Notes: generated by a model not told the origin, from the sequence alone. A DNA stretch of 64,000 nt from Congeria kusceri (GCA_027627225.1 CM051027.1:88830451-88894450), one strand, 5' to 3'; shown: positions 23,371-34,772, counted from the stretch's first letter. Numbers and translations: made by a program.

Positions 23371-26300
23371 GTATGCCATGGGTGTAGTTTAGATAAGTAA
23401 GTTTAGTTAAGATATATTATTTTAAATATCAACTGTCGCGTTAAATAGATGCAACAATCACTCCAAATGTCAGGCTTGTTTTTAAAGGCCTAGAATAATC
23501 CTTTATTTGACCCACCCCCCTCCTAAAAAAAAATCAAGGATATTGTACACCTGTGTAGTAGCAACCAATCAAGCATAATATTAAAGTTTTCTTACAAAGC
23601 AAAGTTATGCAAATTGATAAATGGCTCCTTTACAGCCATATTTTCAAAATATATATATAATATATAATGATCGTAACAATTTCGGCACAACAATGATTCG
23701 CAACATAGCGATTCGCCCCAGTATTGTAATGATTCGCCACCGGTGCATAACGATTCGCCACACTACTTTGATGAGTAAAACAACGATATTTGATGGATAT
23801 TAGTAATCAAGAAAATTGGATTTTTCAAAAGTTGCACATATAAATATATGATGAATATTACTTCATTTTGGTAATTCATACTACTGGTTAGCAACCAAAT
23901 TATCGCCCATTCCAATTATTCCCCCACTACTGAAAACCAGTGAAAACAACAAACAAATACTCTTAACCTTACTGGAGTAAAGTGGGTCGCTAACCAGTAT
24001 AATGCCCTACAATAAATTGAGTATGATGGTAATAAAATGAGTCGCTAACCAGTATAATACCCTACAATAAATTGAGTATGATCGTAATGTAAATGACAAC
24101 GTTTACGACGATTATTGTAACATGGATTTTATTGTGTAACTACATGTATCAAGTTAATCGGGATTGGATGGGTGCCTGGGTACCCGCGGGTCCTGTAAGC
24201 TTTGGTACAGTACATACCCGGATTCATTATGATACTCATTTTCGCTCGATTTCACCAAGTGTTCTACCAAATAAACATATAAATGCTTTATATGTAAATT
24301 ACTTTATCATGTAAATGCTAAAATTCATTATATGACCTGTGCATCACCAAAGTCATATAATGCGTAAAAAATTATTGGTAGGTTGGGATTTATTTTTTAT
24401 TTTGTAAATTGTCAACTTGAAGATTCCAAAACTGAAAGAATATCCATAACATATTGGTAATATGCTTAAACATTGTTTTAAAGTGGATGCTATCAAAACA
24501 AACACTTAAGTATAAAAACAAAACAAAAACACCACGATTTAATTATTGGGAAAAAGTAGATAAAACAAAAAAAAAAATTACTAAATAAAATGTTCTAGGG
24601 TTGTTGTTTTTTATGGTAGGTCGGGTAACTTGAAACAAACTCTTTTGTTTACGCTTAATGTATAATAAAAAGGGAAATTTCGAAACCCGTACTGATCACA
24701 CAGCTTATAACGCATTTTTAGCTTGACTATTCACCAAATAGTTCAAGCTATTCTACTCACCCGTTCATCGGCGTAATGCTCTGGTTAAGGTTTGCATGCA
24801 ACAAGTCCATATCTCTGTTACTACTGCAGATATTTAATTGAAACTTCACACGTGTTCGGGGTCATTATGTGAGGTCACTAACCAAGACCCATAACTCTGA
24901 CCTTTTATTTAGCAGAATTATGCCCCTTTTTATGCCCCCGGCATCTTGATGCGGGAGGCATATAGTGATCGTCCTGTCTATCCTTCCGTCCGTCCTTCTG
25001 TCCGTGACAAGGTTAAGTAGATTTTACCTTTTCATCCAGCACCAACACCGCCTACTACAACACTTGGATACTTACACAGTTATTACTTATGACCGTTCCC
25101 AATCCACCCATAGCACCCAACCTCACTTTGACCTTGACCTAATTTGGACTAAGAAATGGGCTACCCAGCTCCAACCGGGGGCATGTGTGTTTATCAAACA
25201 CAGAATCTTGTTGTACCCGGTACTTAGAAATTCAGGTTAAAGTTTGTATGCAACAACTCCATATCTTTATAACTACTACAGATATTGTATTGCAGCTTCA
25301 AATATGAAGTACGATTAGGGTCTTTAATATCTTAGACAGCATCATGCTCATGCTCATAAGATCGAGCATCATGCTCGTCAATTCGAGCGTGACGCTAGTT
25401 TTTGGAGCATCATGCTGTGTTAGGCATTTAGGCAATAAAGACCCTCTTCGTACAGCCTAGTACTATTGAGCATTATGCTCAATGAACGAGCATCATGCTC
25501 CTAAAATCAAGCATCATGCTCGTTAATCGAGCATCATGCTCGTTTATCGAGCATTTCAGGTCGAGCATCATGCTCGTTTATTGAACATCTTGCTCGATCC
25601 TATGAGCATGATGCTTGTTCATTGAGCATCATGCTGAATAGAACTAGGCCCATATGAAGAGGGTCTTTATTGCCTAACCCAGTATGATGCTCCAAAAACT
25701 AGCGTTATGCTCGAATTGATGAGCATGATGCTTGATCTTATGAGCATGATGCTCGGCCAAAAGAGCAAGATTCTCGTTTACTGAGCATCATGCTCATTAA
25801 TTGAGCATGATGTTCCACCTTAACGAGCATGATGCTTGTGTCTATGAGCATGATGCTGTCTAAGATATTAAAGACCCTGATCGTACTCCATATTCAAACA
25901 TGTCTTCAGGGTCATTATATAAGGTCACTGACCAAGGCACATAACTATGACCTGCAATTTAGCAGAATTATGCCCCTTAAAATTGTACTTAGAAATTCAG
26001 GTTGAAGTTTGCGTGCAACAACTCCATATCTCTATAACTAGAGAACGGATTGAGCTATTGTAATGAAACTTTATACATAGATACCGTATAGCGAGACCAC
26101 ACTTGGGATTGCATATGGGGTGGGTGGGGTCAAGGTCACTGTTACTAAAAAAAGAAAAACGGTTTCAACTCAGTAACTTGAGAACGCATTGAGATATTTT
26201 AATGAAACCTTATATTGAGACCTCGCTGTAACATGCATATGGGGTGGATGGGTTCAATGTCAAGGTCACTGTTACTAAAATATAGAAAAATGGTTTCCGC

Positions 26301-29300
26301 TGAATGAAAGTTAATACAAAAATACCTTATATCGAGACCTTTCTTGGAATTGCATATGGGGCGGGTGTCGTCAAGGTCACTTGTTACTAAAAAAAGAAAA
26401 ACGGTTTCCGCTCAATAACTTGAGAATGCATTGAGATATTTTAATTTTACTTCATACATAGTTACCTTATATCAAGACCTCGCTTGGGATTGCATATGGG
26501 GTGGGTGGGGTCAAGGTCACTTTTACTAAAAATAAAAAAACGGTTACCGCTCAATAACTTGAGAACGCATTGAGATATTTTAATACATACATGCATTATA
26601 TCGAGACCTTGCTTTAGATTGCATATAGGGTGGGTGGGGTCAAGGTCACTGTAACTTAACATAGAAAAACGGTTTTTGCTCAATATTTTTCTTGTTTGTA
26701 GTGATAAAGGCCCATAACTCTGACAAAGCGGTTGAATAGTCGAGCGCGCTGTCCTGAGACAACTCCTGTTCTCTGACTTATTAACGGATGATTCCATATT
26801 CAAATCATAACTTTTAGTCAATCCTTTATTATAGTTGTTCATTTTAAGATTTGTTTACTTAAACTATATTATAAGTTAATATACCTGTATTGGTCATTAA
26901 ATTGCTAAAAACTGTGATTATAGCTAATTAAAGTCTCTCCTTAGCGTCCTTAAGATGACAAACTGCAATCGTTCACAAAGTGTCAATTATAATTAGCACA
27001 AATTGTCTGTGTTACAAACACCTCATTAAAGGTTTTAAACAGTCCCACTTATAGCATTTACTAGTGTGTTATTATAAATTATGAACCTTTGACGAATCGT
27101 TATAAAACTGTGGAGAATCGTTATGAGGCGAATCGTTATAATACCGTTTCCATCCCAATTTTTTTTTCTTAATTAAAATAAACAAATGTGTTTGATTAAA
27201 ATGAGAAATGAGAATATGAGAAACCATAACCTTGTTGGAAAAAAAGCTTTTCTATATACCGTACTTAAAACATTGATAAAAATCCAATCTGTTACAAGGG
27301 GCTTCAACAGGTATCGTATTCAAAATTCATTATTTCCGAAACAAGGCTGTTGACCCCTATTTTTATACTCCCTGATAAAAGTTTTGGGGAGCATATAGTC
27401 GCTGCTTTGTCCGTCTGTCTGTCCTCCTGTCCATAGGTCTGTCCCGTTTTCTTGTCCGTAGAATTTCTCAGCAACTACTGACCAGAATTAAATCAAATGA
27501 GAAGCTTAATTACCAAGAGGATGTGTGCACTGAACCCACAACGTTCTGCTTCATTGATTTTTTCAGAGTTATGGGACTTTGAAGATTTCTGAAATAAACA
27601 TTTAGTGAAAAATTCTTGTCCAGTCTATTTCTACTCAACTACTGGTCTGAATTCAATGAAACTTAATAGGAAGCTTCATAACCAAGAGGAGGACTGGTGT
27701 GCACTGAACCAGGGAGTTCCACTTCAGTTATTTTTCTCAGAGTTAGGGGACTTCTGAAGTAAGCATTTGGTGCACAATTCTTGTTCAGTTCTGCTTCAAT
27801 GATTTTTCTTAGAGTTAGAACTTTTGAAGATTTCTGAAATAAGTATTTAGTGCACAATTTTTGTCCAATATATTTCTACACAACTACTGGCCAGATTTCA
27901 ATTAAACTTTATGGGAAGCTTTATTACCAAAAGGAGGTGTGATCTGAACCAGGATGTTAAGCTTCAATGATTTTTCTAAGAGTTGTGGGACTTAGAAGAT
28001 TTCTTAAATTAGACTATAGTGCACAATTCTTGTCGGGGCTATTTCTCCGCAACTACTGCCCAGAATACAATGAAACTGTATGTGATGCTTCATTATCAAA
28101 CTGAGGTGTGCACAGTACAGGATGTTCCTGTTTCAGTGATTTTTCTTGGAGTTATGGGATTTTGAAAGTTGCAGAAACTAGTGTATAGTGTGCAATTCTT
28201 GTCTGGACTGTTTCTCAGCAACTACTAGCCAATATTCAATGAAACTTTATGAGATGCTTCATTAACAAGAGGTGTTCACTGTACCAACATGCGCCACTTC
28301 AAGTATTTTTTTTTACAGTTATGGGACTTTGATGATTGCTGAAATTAATATATAGAGCACATTTGTCTGGAATCTTCTTTTCTGATTGCTTTCCCATTAC
28401 TTGGCAAAGCGCATTTGGGAGCATCCATCAGGTCACTGATATCCTTGCTTAAGACTGTTTTAGTTTCAGTATACAATGACACACAGTCATGTGTATGGGA
28501 TTTTTTTTAGCTCAACTGAGCATTAAGTGCTTGGTGAGCTATTGGTATAGGGGACCTCTCCGGCGGCGGCCGTCATCCGTTTGCCGTAAACAGTTTGGAC
28601 CGTTATCGCAAAAAGACTACATTTTTTATTCAGTCTTGACCAAACTTGGACAGTTTGTGTATGATCATAATATCTTGGACGAGTTTGATAATGGGCCCGA
28701 TCGGACCAGGAACACCAGAGTTATTGTCCCTTTTTTTGCCCCAAATACATCTATTCCTGAATAACTCACCTGGTAAAGGGAGGTAAATGCAGTATCAGGA
28801 AGATAAGTGCTATAAATGTGCAGTGTTCTGCCATGAATTTGGACTATTGTGGACCAGGGCCCTCTAAGCTTGAAAAAGAGGGGACAAATTACAAAAATGT
28901 ATGGACACAGACAATTTTTTTTTTACACCTCATTAATTTTCCCAAATCAGATTTTTGTTTTGAAAAGTAAGTACTAGCTGTTTTAATTCATGTTTGTTCT
29001 TTTCTGTTAAAAAAAGGATTATTACATACTGTTGTGTTCTTAATTAATTCATATCGTTCTGTTGACCAATGTTAAACTGCATTCTTAAATACCTTATAAC
29101 TTTGCATTATTAATTCTAATTTGAACAAACAATAAAATCTGTTATAAACACAAGGCATTAATAATGAAACGTGTTAAAACTACAAAGTATAACAGTATGA
29201 CGTCTTATGACGTCATCAATTAGCCGGGCATCCAAAATTGCAAGCCGGCTTGTTAGCAACACCCATAGCAACAGTGTCGGTTAATTCGACTTCAAAAGGT

Positions 29301-32300
29301 TTTTATGTGTCTGACGAAATGCGCCTGTTGTCTAGCAGTTTGTCTCTAAAAAGCGTGTTTCACGCTTAGCACGTGGACAGCGTTTACATTTATTGATTGA
29401 TACTACTTTATCTGAACTACTCAAGCGCTGCCGATAGAACGTTAATGAATTAGTTTTATAGGGAACAAAATTGGTTATAAATTGACGTGACGTGATGATC
29501 AATGATATAAATTTTACAAAGTATGCCGAATTATTTACTTGTAGATTGTGTGCGCCCGCGGAGCCGCTTACGAAAATTTGGTGGGGACAAATAGTTTATT
29601 TTTGCGCCAATGGCGCAAGGCCGCATCCACGGCAGAACACTGAATGTATTATTTCCCTTTAGTCACAGATATAACCCAGATAGTGGAGTCTGCTTATCAG
29701 TAAAATCAATACATCATTCTCAGTCAACATGATACTTCTATTTTAGATCAGCATCATTACACATAGTAATACATGTATAACAGCTTCTGAGCTATATTTT
29801 GGCTATGAGTGCAGCAGTAAATTTTTCCACTGTCTGTTTTGGCATCCAGTCAGGAAAAAGATGTAAACAACAATAAATAGCTAAAATTCATGTTGTAAAC
29901 AAGCAATCAGAATATAGGATTAATATCATGTGATCTAGTGCCTGAAAGGGTTAATTATTTTCTGTAGTTTTTTGACTGTTTAGTTAGGAACTTATTCAGT
30001 ATCATTTAATCATGTAACATTTGGACTGACTTATACATCTGAATAGGGATTTAGGAAACTCAAATAATTATCTTACATGATTTTTGAAGCTGATTTATTA
30101 TTTCTCCTTAATTAAAAAATACTTCTACATAGTTTTGACTCAAAATTGGTGTGATTATTACACAAATCAACTAAAAGGTTGTATAGTTATTTGTAATTTA
30201 ATATGACAATGTTGATAGGTGTATGGTTCTTAATGTTAACAATGAGTATTTCTATATAACATAGAAATTTCCCTTTTCCGATGAGTACATTTGGAAAGTT
30301 TGTCTCTGTGGGTGTCATTGACTCAACATTATTAGTAAATTTTTACGCAAAACAACTAAAAGGTTTTATAGTTATTTATAATTTAATCTGACAATATTGA
30401 TAGTTGTATGGTTGTTAATGTTAACAATAAGTATTCCTATGTAACCTAGAAATTTCCTTCTCCTAAGAGTGCATTTGGAAAGTTTGTTTGTTTGGATTTT
30501 TCGCCTTATTTACCAGTCATTCAGTGATATAAAGGCGGTCAGTAACCTACTCACACTTTTTCTGGGCAAACTAAGCCGATGTAAGTGGTTTACCAGTACC
30601 AAGTCAGTGTTTTTTTTAGGGCCAATTTGGGACCGAATTTCAGCCCCATTCCCCTGCTAAAAAAGTCTATATTTTCCCCCTATATTTGCATAAAAATTCA
30701 CCTCAGAATGTAACCTTTATTTTGAAAATTGACCAAAATCGGACGAAAAATTACTTAAGATAGATACATTTTTGTAAACAATCCCAGCAATTTTTCATCA
30801 AAACAAGTAAGTGCATAATCTAAGTAATCATTTGTAGCAAAGCAATTGATTAATGTTTTATAACAAAGTAGAATATAAACAGCTAATAATGCTTTTCTAA
30901 AAAAAAAAATTCCCCTTTTGCCGTAAAATGCCCCCCCCCCCCCCCCCCAAAACACTGCAAGTGCACATACTTATGCCAGTAAATGACAACTGCCCTAGTT
31001 GAATCAGAGGTAGGGGGAGAATGGCTGTAGAAACTATTTCACGACCAATCCCCACACAAGTTATGTGGCCGGGCTGGGCTCGAACTCAAGAACCCTTGAT
31101 TGAGAGTATAGCGCTCTACCAACTGAGCTAGATGGGCCCGCAAAGCCAGAATAATCTACTTGGTTTGATACATTTATATGGTGCCATTATGATGATATTT
31201 AGGAAGTTTTCGTAGAGTGTAGTAACTATAGAGTGTCACTGTATGTACCAGTTTCATCATTGCTTATGGACTTCGTTGCAAAAACATTAAAACATTTTTG
31301 AAAACAACAATACAGAACAATATGTCAATCACTGATACGCAAAGTTGAACTGACATCAAATCAGTCTGTGTACGGTGTTAATAAATAATTTATTATTTTA
31401 ATTCAAACATATACTGGTATGTGAAAAAAAAGATGGTAGTATCCAATCATAAGCTCGTTATGTATTTTATAGAATTTTTTCCATGTTTTTTTGTATCGCC
31501 CCTATATGTTAATGCCATGCAAAATGGGTTTTTATAGTACCGAGAATGCAGGTATTTACGTGTACCTGTTGCATCCCTAATGGTTGCCATTCCATTGTTC
31601 TCAAACTCAGATGAGCGCTTTGGGCCATCATGGCACTCTTGTTAACAAAATCTTTTTGTTTGGAACAAAAGATATTCGTATATTTGATTACTTACTGATG
31701 TATATATTTGAACAAACCAATTATATGAGGACAGCTGATATATAGCCTGAAAGAGCCTTACTTTCAATATCTTTATTAAATGTTTATTTTTCCAGAGTGA
31801 CAGAAGCACAAACTTAATATTTAATTATATTTAAAAGAGTGAAATAATGCATATATGGTTGTCTTTGTAATTGCAATTTGTATGGTTGGTAAATAGTTTT
31901 AAAATACTTTTTTCCAGGTTTTGCTCTAGGGGGTGCACTAGGGTTATTTACTGTTGGTATCGACCCAATGTCCACTTACACGACTACAACTAATCAAACT
32001 CCCTCCACCCGAGCTGTCTTGAAAGAGATGAAAGTCAGATGTGCCTCTTATGGGAAGAACTTTGGAACCATTGGCTTCATGTTTGCTGGCACTGAATGTC
32101 TTCTAGAAAGTGTATGGACAGTTTGCATGTTTGTTTACTTTTTACATGTTTTCTTCATTTTAAAAAGTACATTTGTAGCTCACACAAGTTATAAAAGTAA
32201 TAAAGATGAAGATGTTATAAACATTTGTGTTTGTAATCGCCTGGTTAAGTATATGAATAATGCATCTAATGTACTCTTGTTAGGACTGAGTCTGAAACTT

Positions 32301-32844
32301 AAAATTCTTGTATACTCACTGTTAGTCATATTATGCCACTAATTTGTATTCATTCAAAACCCATAACATGTTCACTATTAAAACTCTATTACATTTTCAG
32401 TACCGAGGCAAGAGCACGCTGTCTAATGGAACTATATCTGGAGCAATTGTCGGAGGGGTCTTGGGTCTCAGAGGTGAGAGAAATGAGCAAAAATATAGCA
32501 ATAAAAAAACATGCCTGTAACTGGTTTCCCTTTTAAATCTCTCTTGGTTGATTGAAAGTTATTATGAAGAATTTAGCAATAAAATAGACAGGTATAAATA
32601 TAAGCTGTAAATGTTCAAATTACACTACTTAGTGTTTGTGTTATTTGAAATTATTTGTACCATATGCCTACAATCTGCATTATAAATGAATTTACAAACA
32701 TGGCCCAGTACAACTAAGGGTAATGTCTGTTTTGAACATAACACTGTTATTTTTGTGCTTTCAGCTGGTTTGAAGGCAGCCATGTTTGGTGCAGCGGGTT
32801 TTGCCCTATTTTCTACAGCAGTAGACTACTACTTTAGGCACTGA
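23133..32844 (+). CDS. TIMM22: Tim22, mitochondrial import inner membrane translocase subunit (complete, 4 exons)
   Basis: Coding exons are 23133-23370, 31918-32111, 32401-32473 and 32765-32844. All introns are GT..AG and phases agree; joined length is 585 bases, 194 residues, the usual animal Tim22 length. In this family the protein forms the inner-membrane channel of the TIM22 complex, which inserts carrier proteins. Landmarks in order: a variable N-terminus with IVDHVIGEKK; CIFKATASGVVGFALGGALG (first membrane segment, across the first splice); GIDP; YGKNFGTIGFMFAGTECLLE (second segment, with the conserved Cys); YRGKSTLSNGTISGAIVGGV; and the glycine-rich LKAAMFGAAGFALFSTAVDYY at the C-terminus. 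I chose the ATG at 23133; a second ATG lies four codons on. AATAAA at 33385-33390 is a candidate poly(A) signal. Confidence 0.95.
23986..24095. repeat. 55-bp tandem duplication
   Basis: 'gtcgctaaccagtataat.ccctacaataaattgagtatgat' occurs at 23986 and again at 24041 with few changes. Confidence 0.85.
24931..25212 (+). mobile_element. Family E element, single core unit, nested in family D
   Basis: It starts TATGCCCCCGGCATCTTGAT and runs through CTATCCTTCCGTCCGTCC to GGGGGCATGTGTGTTTATCA..AATCTTGTT. It matches the reverse complement of 12928-13368, but with one internal unit instead of two. Confidence 0.7.
25300..25895. mobile_element. Foldback element made of phased AGCATCATGCT palindromes
   Basis: The outer ends are inverted: AGGGTCTTTAATATCTTAGA followed by CAGCATCATGCTCAT at the left, mirrored by ATGAGCATGATGCTG, then TCTAAGATATTAAAGACCCT at the right. 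Inner inverted blocks 'ttaggcaataaagaccctctt' (about 25423-25446 and 25658-25678) lie symmetrically. Units of AGCATCATGCT and variants begin at 25338, 25365, 25385, 25406, 25469, 25489, 25510, 25530, 25550, 25564, 25584, 25605, 25625, 25681, 25701, 25722, 25743, 25764, 25784, 25804, 25826 and 25847. Spacing is mostly 20-21 bp. No protein is encoded; the ends behave like a foldback/MITE insertion in family D sequence. Confidence 0.8.
27372..28454 (+). mobile_element. Tandem-core element family C, opposite orientation to 13399-14364
   Basis: It starts CTCCCTGATAAAAGTTTTGG then 'gagcatatagtcgctgctttgtcc', runs through about six monomers with 'cagagttatgggactttgaagatttctgaaat' and 'aagcttcattaccaagaggaggtgtgcac', and ends 'gggagcatccatcaggtcactgatatccttg'. 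It lies in TIMM22 intron 1. Confidence 0.7.
28509..28790 (-). mobile_element. Short family A/B fragment (3' end inverted)
   Basis: 'agctcaactgagcattaagtgcttggtgagct' is the degraded inverted terminus, followed by 'ggggacctctccggcg' and one 'aacaccagagttattgtccc' monomer. It matches the reverse complement of about 9600-9873. Confidence 0.6.
28821..29642. mobile_element. TIR element with CAGTGTTCTGCC ends (hAT-like?)
   Basis: CAGTGTTCTGCC (28821-28832) is mirrored by GGCAGAACACTG (29631-29642). Subterminal 'gaggggacaaatta' and 'gtggggacaaatag' are similar in the same sense. No transposase frame. The flanks do not show a clean 8-bp duplication, so assignment to hAT rests on the CAGNG-type ends only. 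Confidence 0.5.
29643..30957. other. TIMM22 intron 1 sequence with a 185-bp direct duplication
   Basis: 30169-30300 and 30354-30485 share 'aactaaaaggtt', 'gttatttgtaattta', 'gtatggttcttaatgttaacaa' and 'gcatttggaaagtttgt', offset 185 bp. A poly-C run is at about 30931-30948. No gene seen. Confidence 0.6.
30958..31139 (-). mobile_element. tRNA-derived SINE, 3'-truncated
   Basis: Minus-strand head 'gggcccatctagctcagttggtagagcgc' with B-box 'gagttcgagccc', then the same body as 17649-17940 and 60149-60440. It ends about 110 bp early near 'gtatgtgcacttg', so the 3' part is missing. Confidence 0.8.
31140..31917. other. End of TIMM22 intron 1
   Basis: AT-rich. It holds a small family A terminal remnant at about 31607-31652 ('ctcagatgagcgctttgggccatcatggcactcttgtt'), then the TTTTTTCCAG acceptor. 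Confidence 0.5.
31918..32111 (+). CDS. TIMM22: TIMM22 exon 2
   Basis: Acceptor TTTTTTCCAG; the exon begins GTTTTGCTCTAGGGGG, completing Gly80 and reading FALGGALGLFTVGIDP. It ends CLLES in phase 0 at donor GTATGG. It holds most of the first membrane segment and the second. Confidence 0.95.
32401..32844 (+). CDS. TIMM22: TIMM22 exons 3 and 4
   Basis: Exon 3 (32401-32473) starts YRGKSTLSNG after ACATTTTCAG and ends at donor GTGAGA, phase 1. Exon 4 (32765-32844) starts after TGCTTTCAG, completes an Ala codon and reads GLKAAMFGAAGF..DYYFRH, then TGA at 32842-32844. The last intron is 291 bp. Confidence 0.95.
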
Positions 32845-33486
32845 CAGAAGTGTATACAAATTAGAAATTATTATTGCAATGAGGTGCAGAGAAATTATAT
32901 GTACTATGATTGTTTCGCTACAATAGATAACATTATTTCAAGCTTTAAGAAGGTTTCATATCAAATGTATGTTTTCTGTCATAGAATTGGTGAATACAGT
33001 GGGTCTGTATATGTGACACCAGTGCACATATAAATGCATTTAAACTCAGAATAAGTTGACTGTACACATGACATGCTAGTTATAATCACTGAAGCTTGAC
33101 TAGTTGTCCACAATTTTCATTCTAAATATCATTATCTGATTACAGTAAGTACATTATTACCACTGTTGACTACAGTACTTTTTAACACTTATGAAAGTAC
33201 ACTTATGAAAATTGTACTTCAACCATTTCTTTTGTACTGAAACTTAATTGTATCCATCCACATAAAAAGATGGACAGTATTGGTATTCAGCTCGGTAAAG
33301 GCAATTAATGAAACTGATAATTATGAAAGTTAAATTCAAAATTGTTATTGTTGATGTGCATGCATAGATAACATGTGTTATTGAAATAAAAACATAAAAT
33401 GAAATATAAAAAAGTATATAATTAATATGCATATGTGTTTCTGTACATATACACATGGATTGACTATATCACATTCTGGCATGATA
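32845..33486 (+). other. TIMM22 3' untranslated region and downstream flank
   Basis: No frame of note. AATAAA at 33385-33390 could end the transcript about 540 bp after the stop; other A-rich signals exist, so the end is uncertain. Confidence 0.4.
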
Positions 33487-33810
33487 GTCGCTAATTTTTC
33501 TACAGACAAAGAACAATATTATCGTTGTTAAACTACCCATAAACAACGCAAAAAGAAGGACTGATTCTGAGCGGAGCATATTAAAAAGAAGTTCCAAGTA
33601 CAATTACAAAAATATATGTCAAATTATGTTAGAATTGAAAATTTTTCGCATAAGCGTTGTTTATCGGCCAATAAACAACTCTAAGTCATTCTCATGCGTG
33701 CCACTGCTATTGAAAAACTCGGGCTAATGCCCTCGTGGTTTAATTCGTATGCATCAGAACTCCAAATCATTGTTTATTGACCGATAAACAACGATAAATA
33801 AAAAATTAGT
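33487..33810. mobile_element. MITE-like element copy 1 (pair with 61524-61823)
   Basis: It starts CGCTAATTTTTCT and ends AAAAATTAGT (inverted CTAATTTTT ends). It contains GTTGTTTATCGGCC and a second TTGTTTATTGACCGATAAACAA-type palindrome, plus 'gattctgagcggagcata' and 'gggctaatgccctcgtgg'. It is about 85% alike by eye to the copy in HECTD4 intron 29. Non-coding. Confidence 0.65.
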
Positions 33811-34261
33811 TCATAAGTTTATCATAATTTTTCGTATTGGTTGTGTAAATGGGGTGTTTGGTTACATTACGATACTTTGAGCCATTTAAAAAATGGAGTG
33901 TTCAGGTTTTAGCTCACAAAAGGAGCACCTAGTTTCCTTCATTTTTCATTCAGTCAAGACCGAACTTGCACACTTTTCTGCTTGACCAAAATATCTAGGA
34001 TAGGCTTAATAGTGGGCCATGTCGGACCAGAAACACCTCAGTTGTTTCTCCTTTGCCCTGCCCTCGAAGGCTTGTTGTTTTTTCAGTTGGTCGATACAAT
34101 GAAGACAGAAGTTCATCCGTTTATACCTGATGACTTTAAACTTTCAGGCAAAAACATTTAAGATCAGGATGTTTTTTTCCGAAACATATATGCCACAATT
34201 TGCTTTTAATTTCGTTTTTAGACCCTTTGGCCATGTCTCTGCCTTGGGTTTTTTCGGCATT
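33811..34261. other. Intergenic stretch with degraded family B monomer
   Basis: 'agctcacaaaaggagcacct' and 'accagaaacacctcagttgtttctcc' at 33910-34050 look like a worn tandem-core element end. Nothing coding. Confidence 0.4.
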
Positions 34262-34465
34262 TGATAGTTGCCGGCTGCCTGGCTAGCATACTCCCTTTTC
34301 ACCTAGGCGATCCAGGTTTGATTCCCGACCAGCCCATGTTGGTTTGATTTGTGGTCACAATATCGTACAGGTTGATTTCCATCATGCTCTCCTGAGACCC
34401 CGTCACCAGGCCACATACATATTCAAAATTGCAGTTGTGATTCAAAATTTGTCCCAACTTCAGTT
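34262..34465 (+). mobile_element. Possible degraded tRNA-headed SINE
   Basis: 'ggctgcctggctagcatactcc' (A-box-like) and 'ccaggtttgattcccgacc' (near-consensus Pol III B-box GGTTTGATTCC) are followed by a body unlike the other SINEs. One copy only; it could be a tRNA pseudogene. Confidence 0.4.
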
Positions 34466-34566
34466 TAAAACGTCTAAAAACCTCTAATAGAACACACTGG
34501 ATCCACACCTTATGAAGTTTTTTGCACAGAAAGACCTAGAGTAAACTTCAAAAAAAAGACACGAGA

Positions 34567-34772
34567 AATAGCTGTATCTGGGTCCGTATTCATATCTGGG
34601 TCCGTATTCATAGCTGGGCCAGTATTCATATCTGGGCCAGTATTCCTATCTAGGCCAGTATTTATATCTGGGTCCGTATTCATATCTGGGCCAGTATTCA
34701 TATCTGGGCCAGTATTCATATCTGGGTCCGTATTCATATCTGGGCCAGTATGCATATCTGGGTCTGTATTCA
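34567..34772. repeat. 18-bp minisatellite, about 11-12 units
   Basis: Units read ATATCTGGGYCMGTATTC with Y/M variation that alternates between gggtccg and gggccag. Read on the minus strand it gives (MNTDPD/MNTGPD)n, but the frame has no support beyond the repeat. Confidence 0.95.

Larger units (their letters stand above)
24718..26771 (+). mobile_element. Tandem-core element family D, containing two nested insertions
   Basis: The head TAGCTTGACTATTCACC, then ATAGTTCAAGCTA, forms an imperfect hairpin. The tail is 'gaatagtcgagcgcgctgtcctgagacaactcctgtt'. The 3' core is about five ~150-bp monomers with 'gcatatggggtgggtggggtcaaggtcactgttactaaa' and 'cggtttccgctcaataacttgagaa'. It is split by a family E element (24931-25212) and by the palindrome-array foldback (about 25300-25895); element sequence resumes after each ('gtacttagaaattcaggtt', 'tcttcagggtcattat'). 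Confidence 0.75.
23670..27147. mobile_element. Composite element bounded by inverted TAACGATTCGCC units, in TIMM22 intron 1
   Basis: The left side (23670-23761) has four CGATTCGCC/TGATTCGC units about 20-30 bp apart. The right side (27091-27147) has three CGAATCGTTATA units in inverted orientation. Between them are the 55-bp duplication at 23986-24095, the family D element and its own insertions. Boundaries are approximate and I cannot define a target-site duplication. Confidence 0.5.

Noticed and set aside
24965..25240. 91-residue frame through the family E element
   Set aside because: The same sequence read in other copies is broken and lies in a non-coding repeat core.
25300..25895. CRISPR-like appearance: short repeats at regular intervals
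   Set aside because: The DNA is plainly eukaryotic, the repeats are 11-bp dyads with ~9-bp AT-rich gaps, and the whole block is an inverted repeat with element ends; no cas genes.
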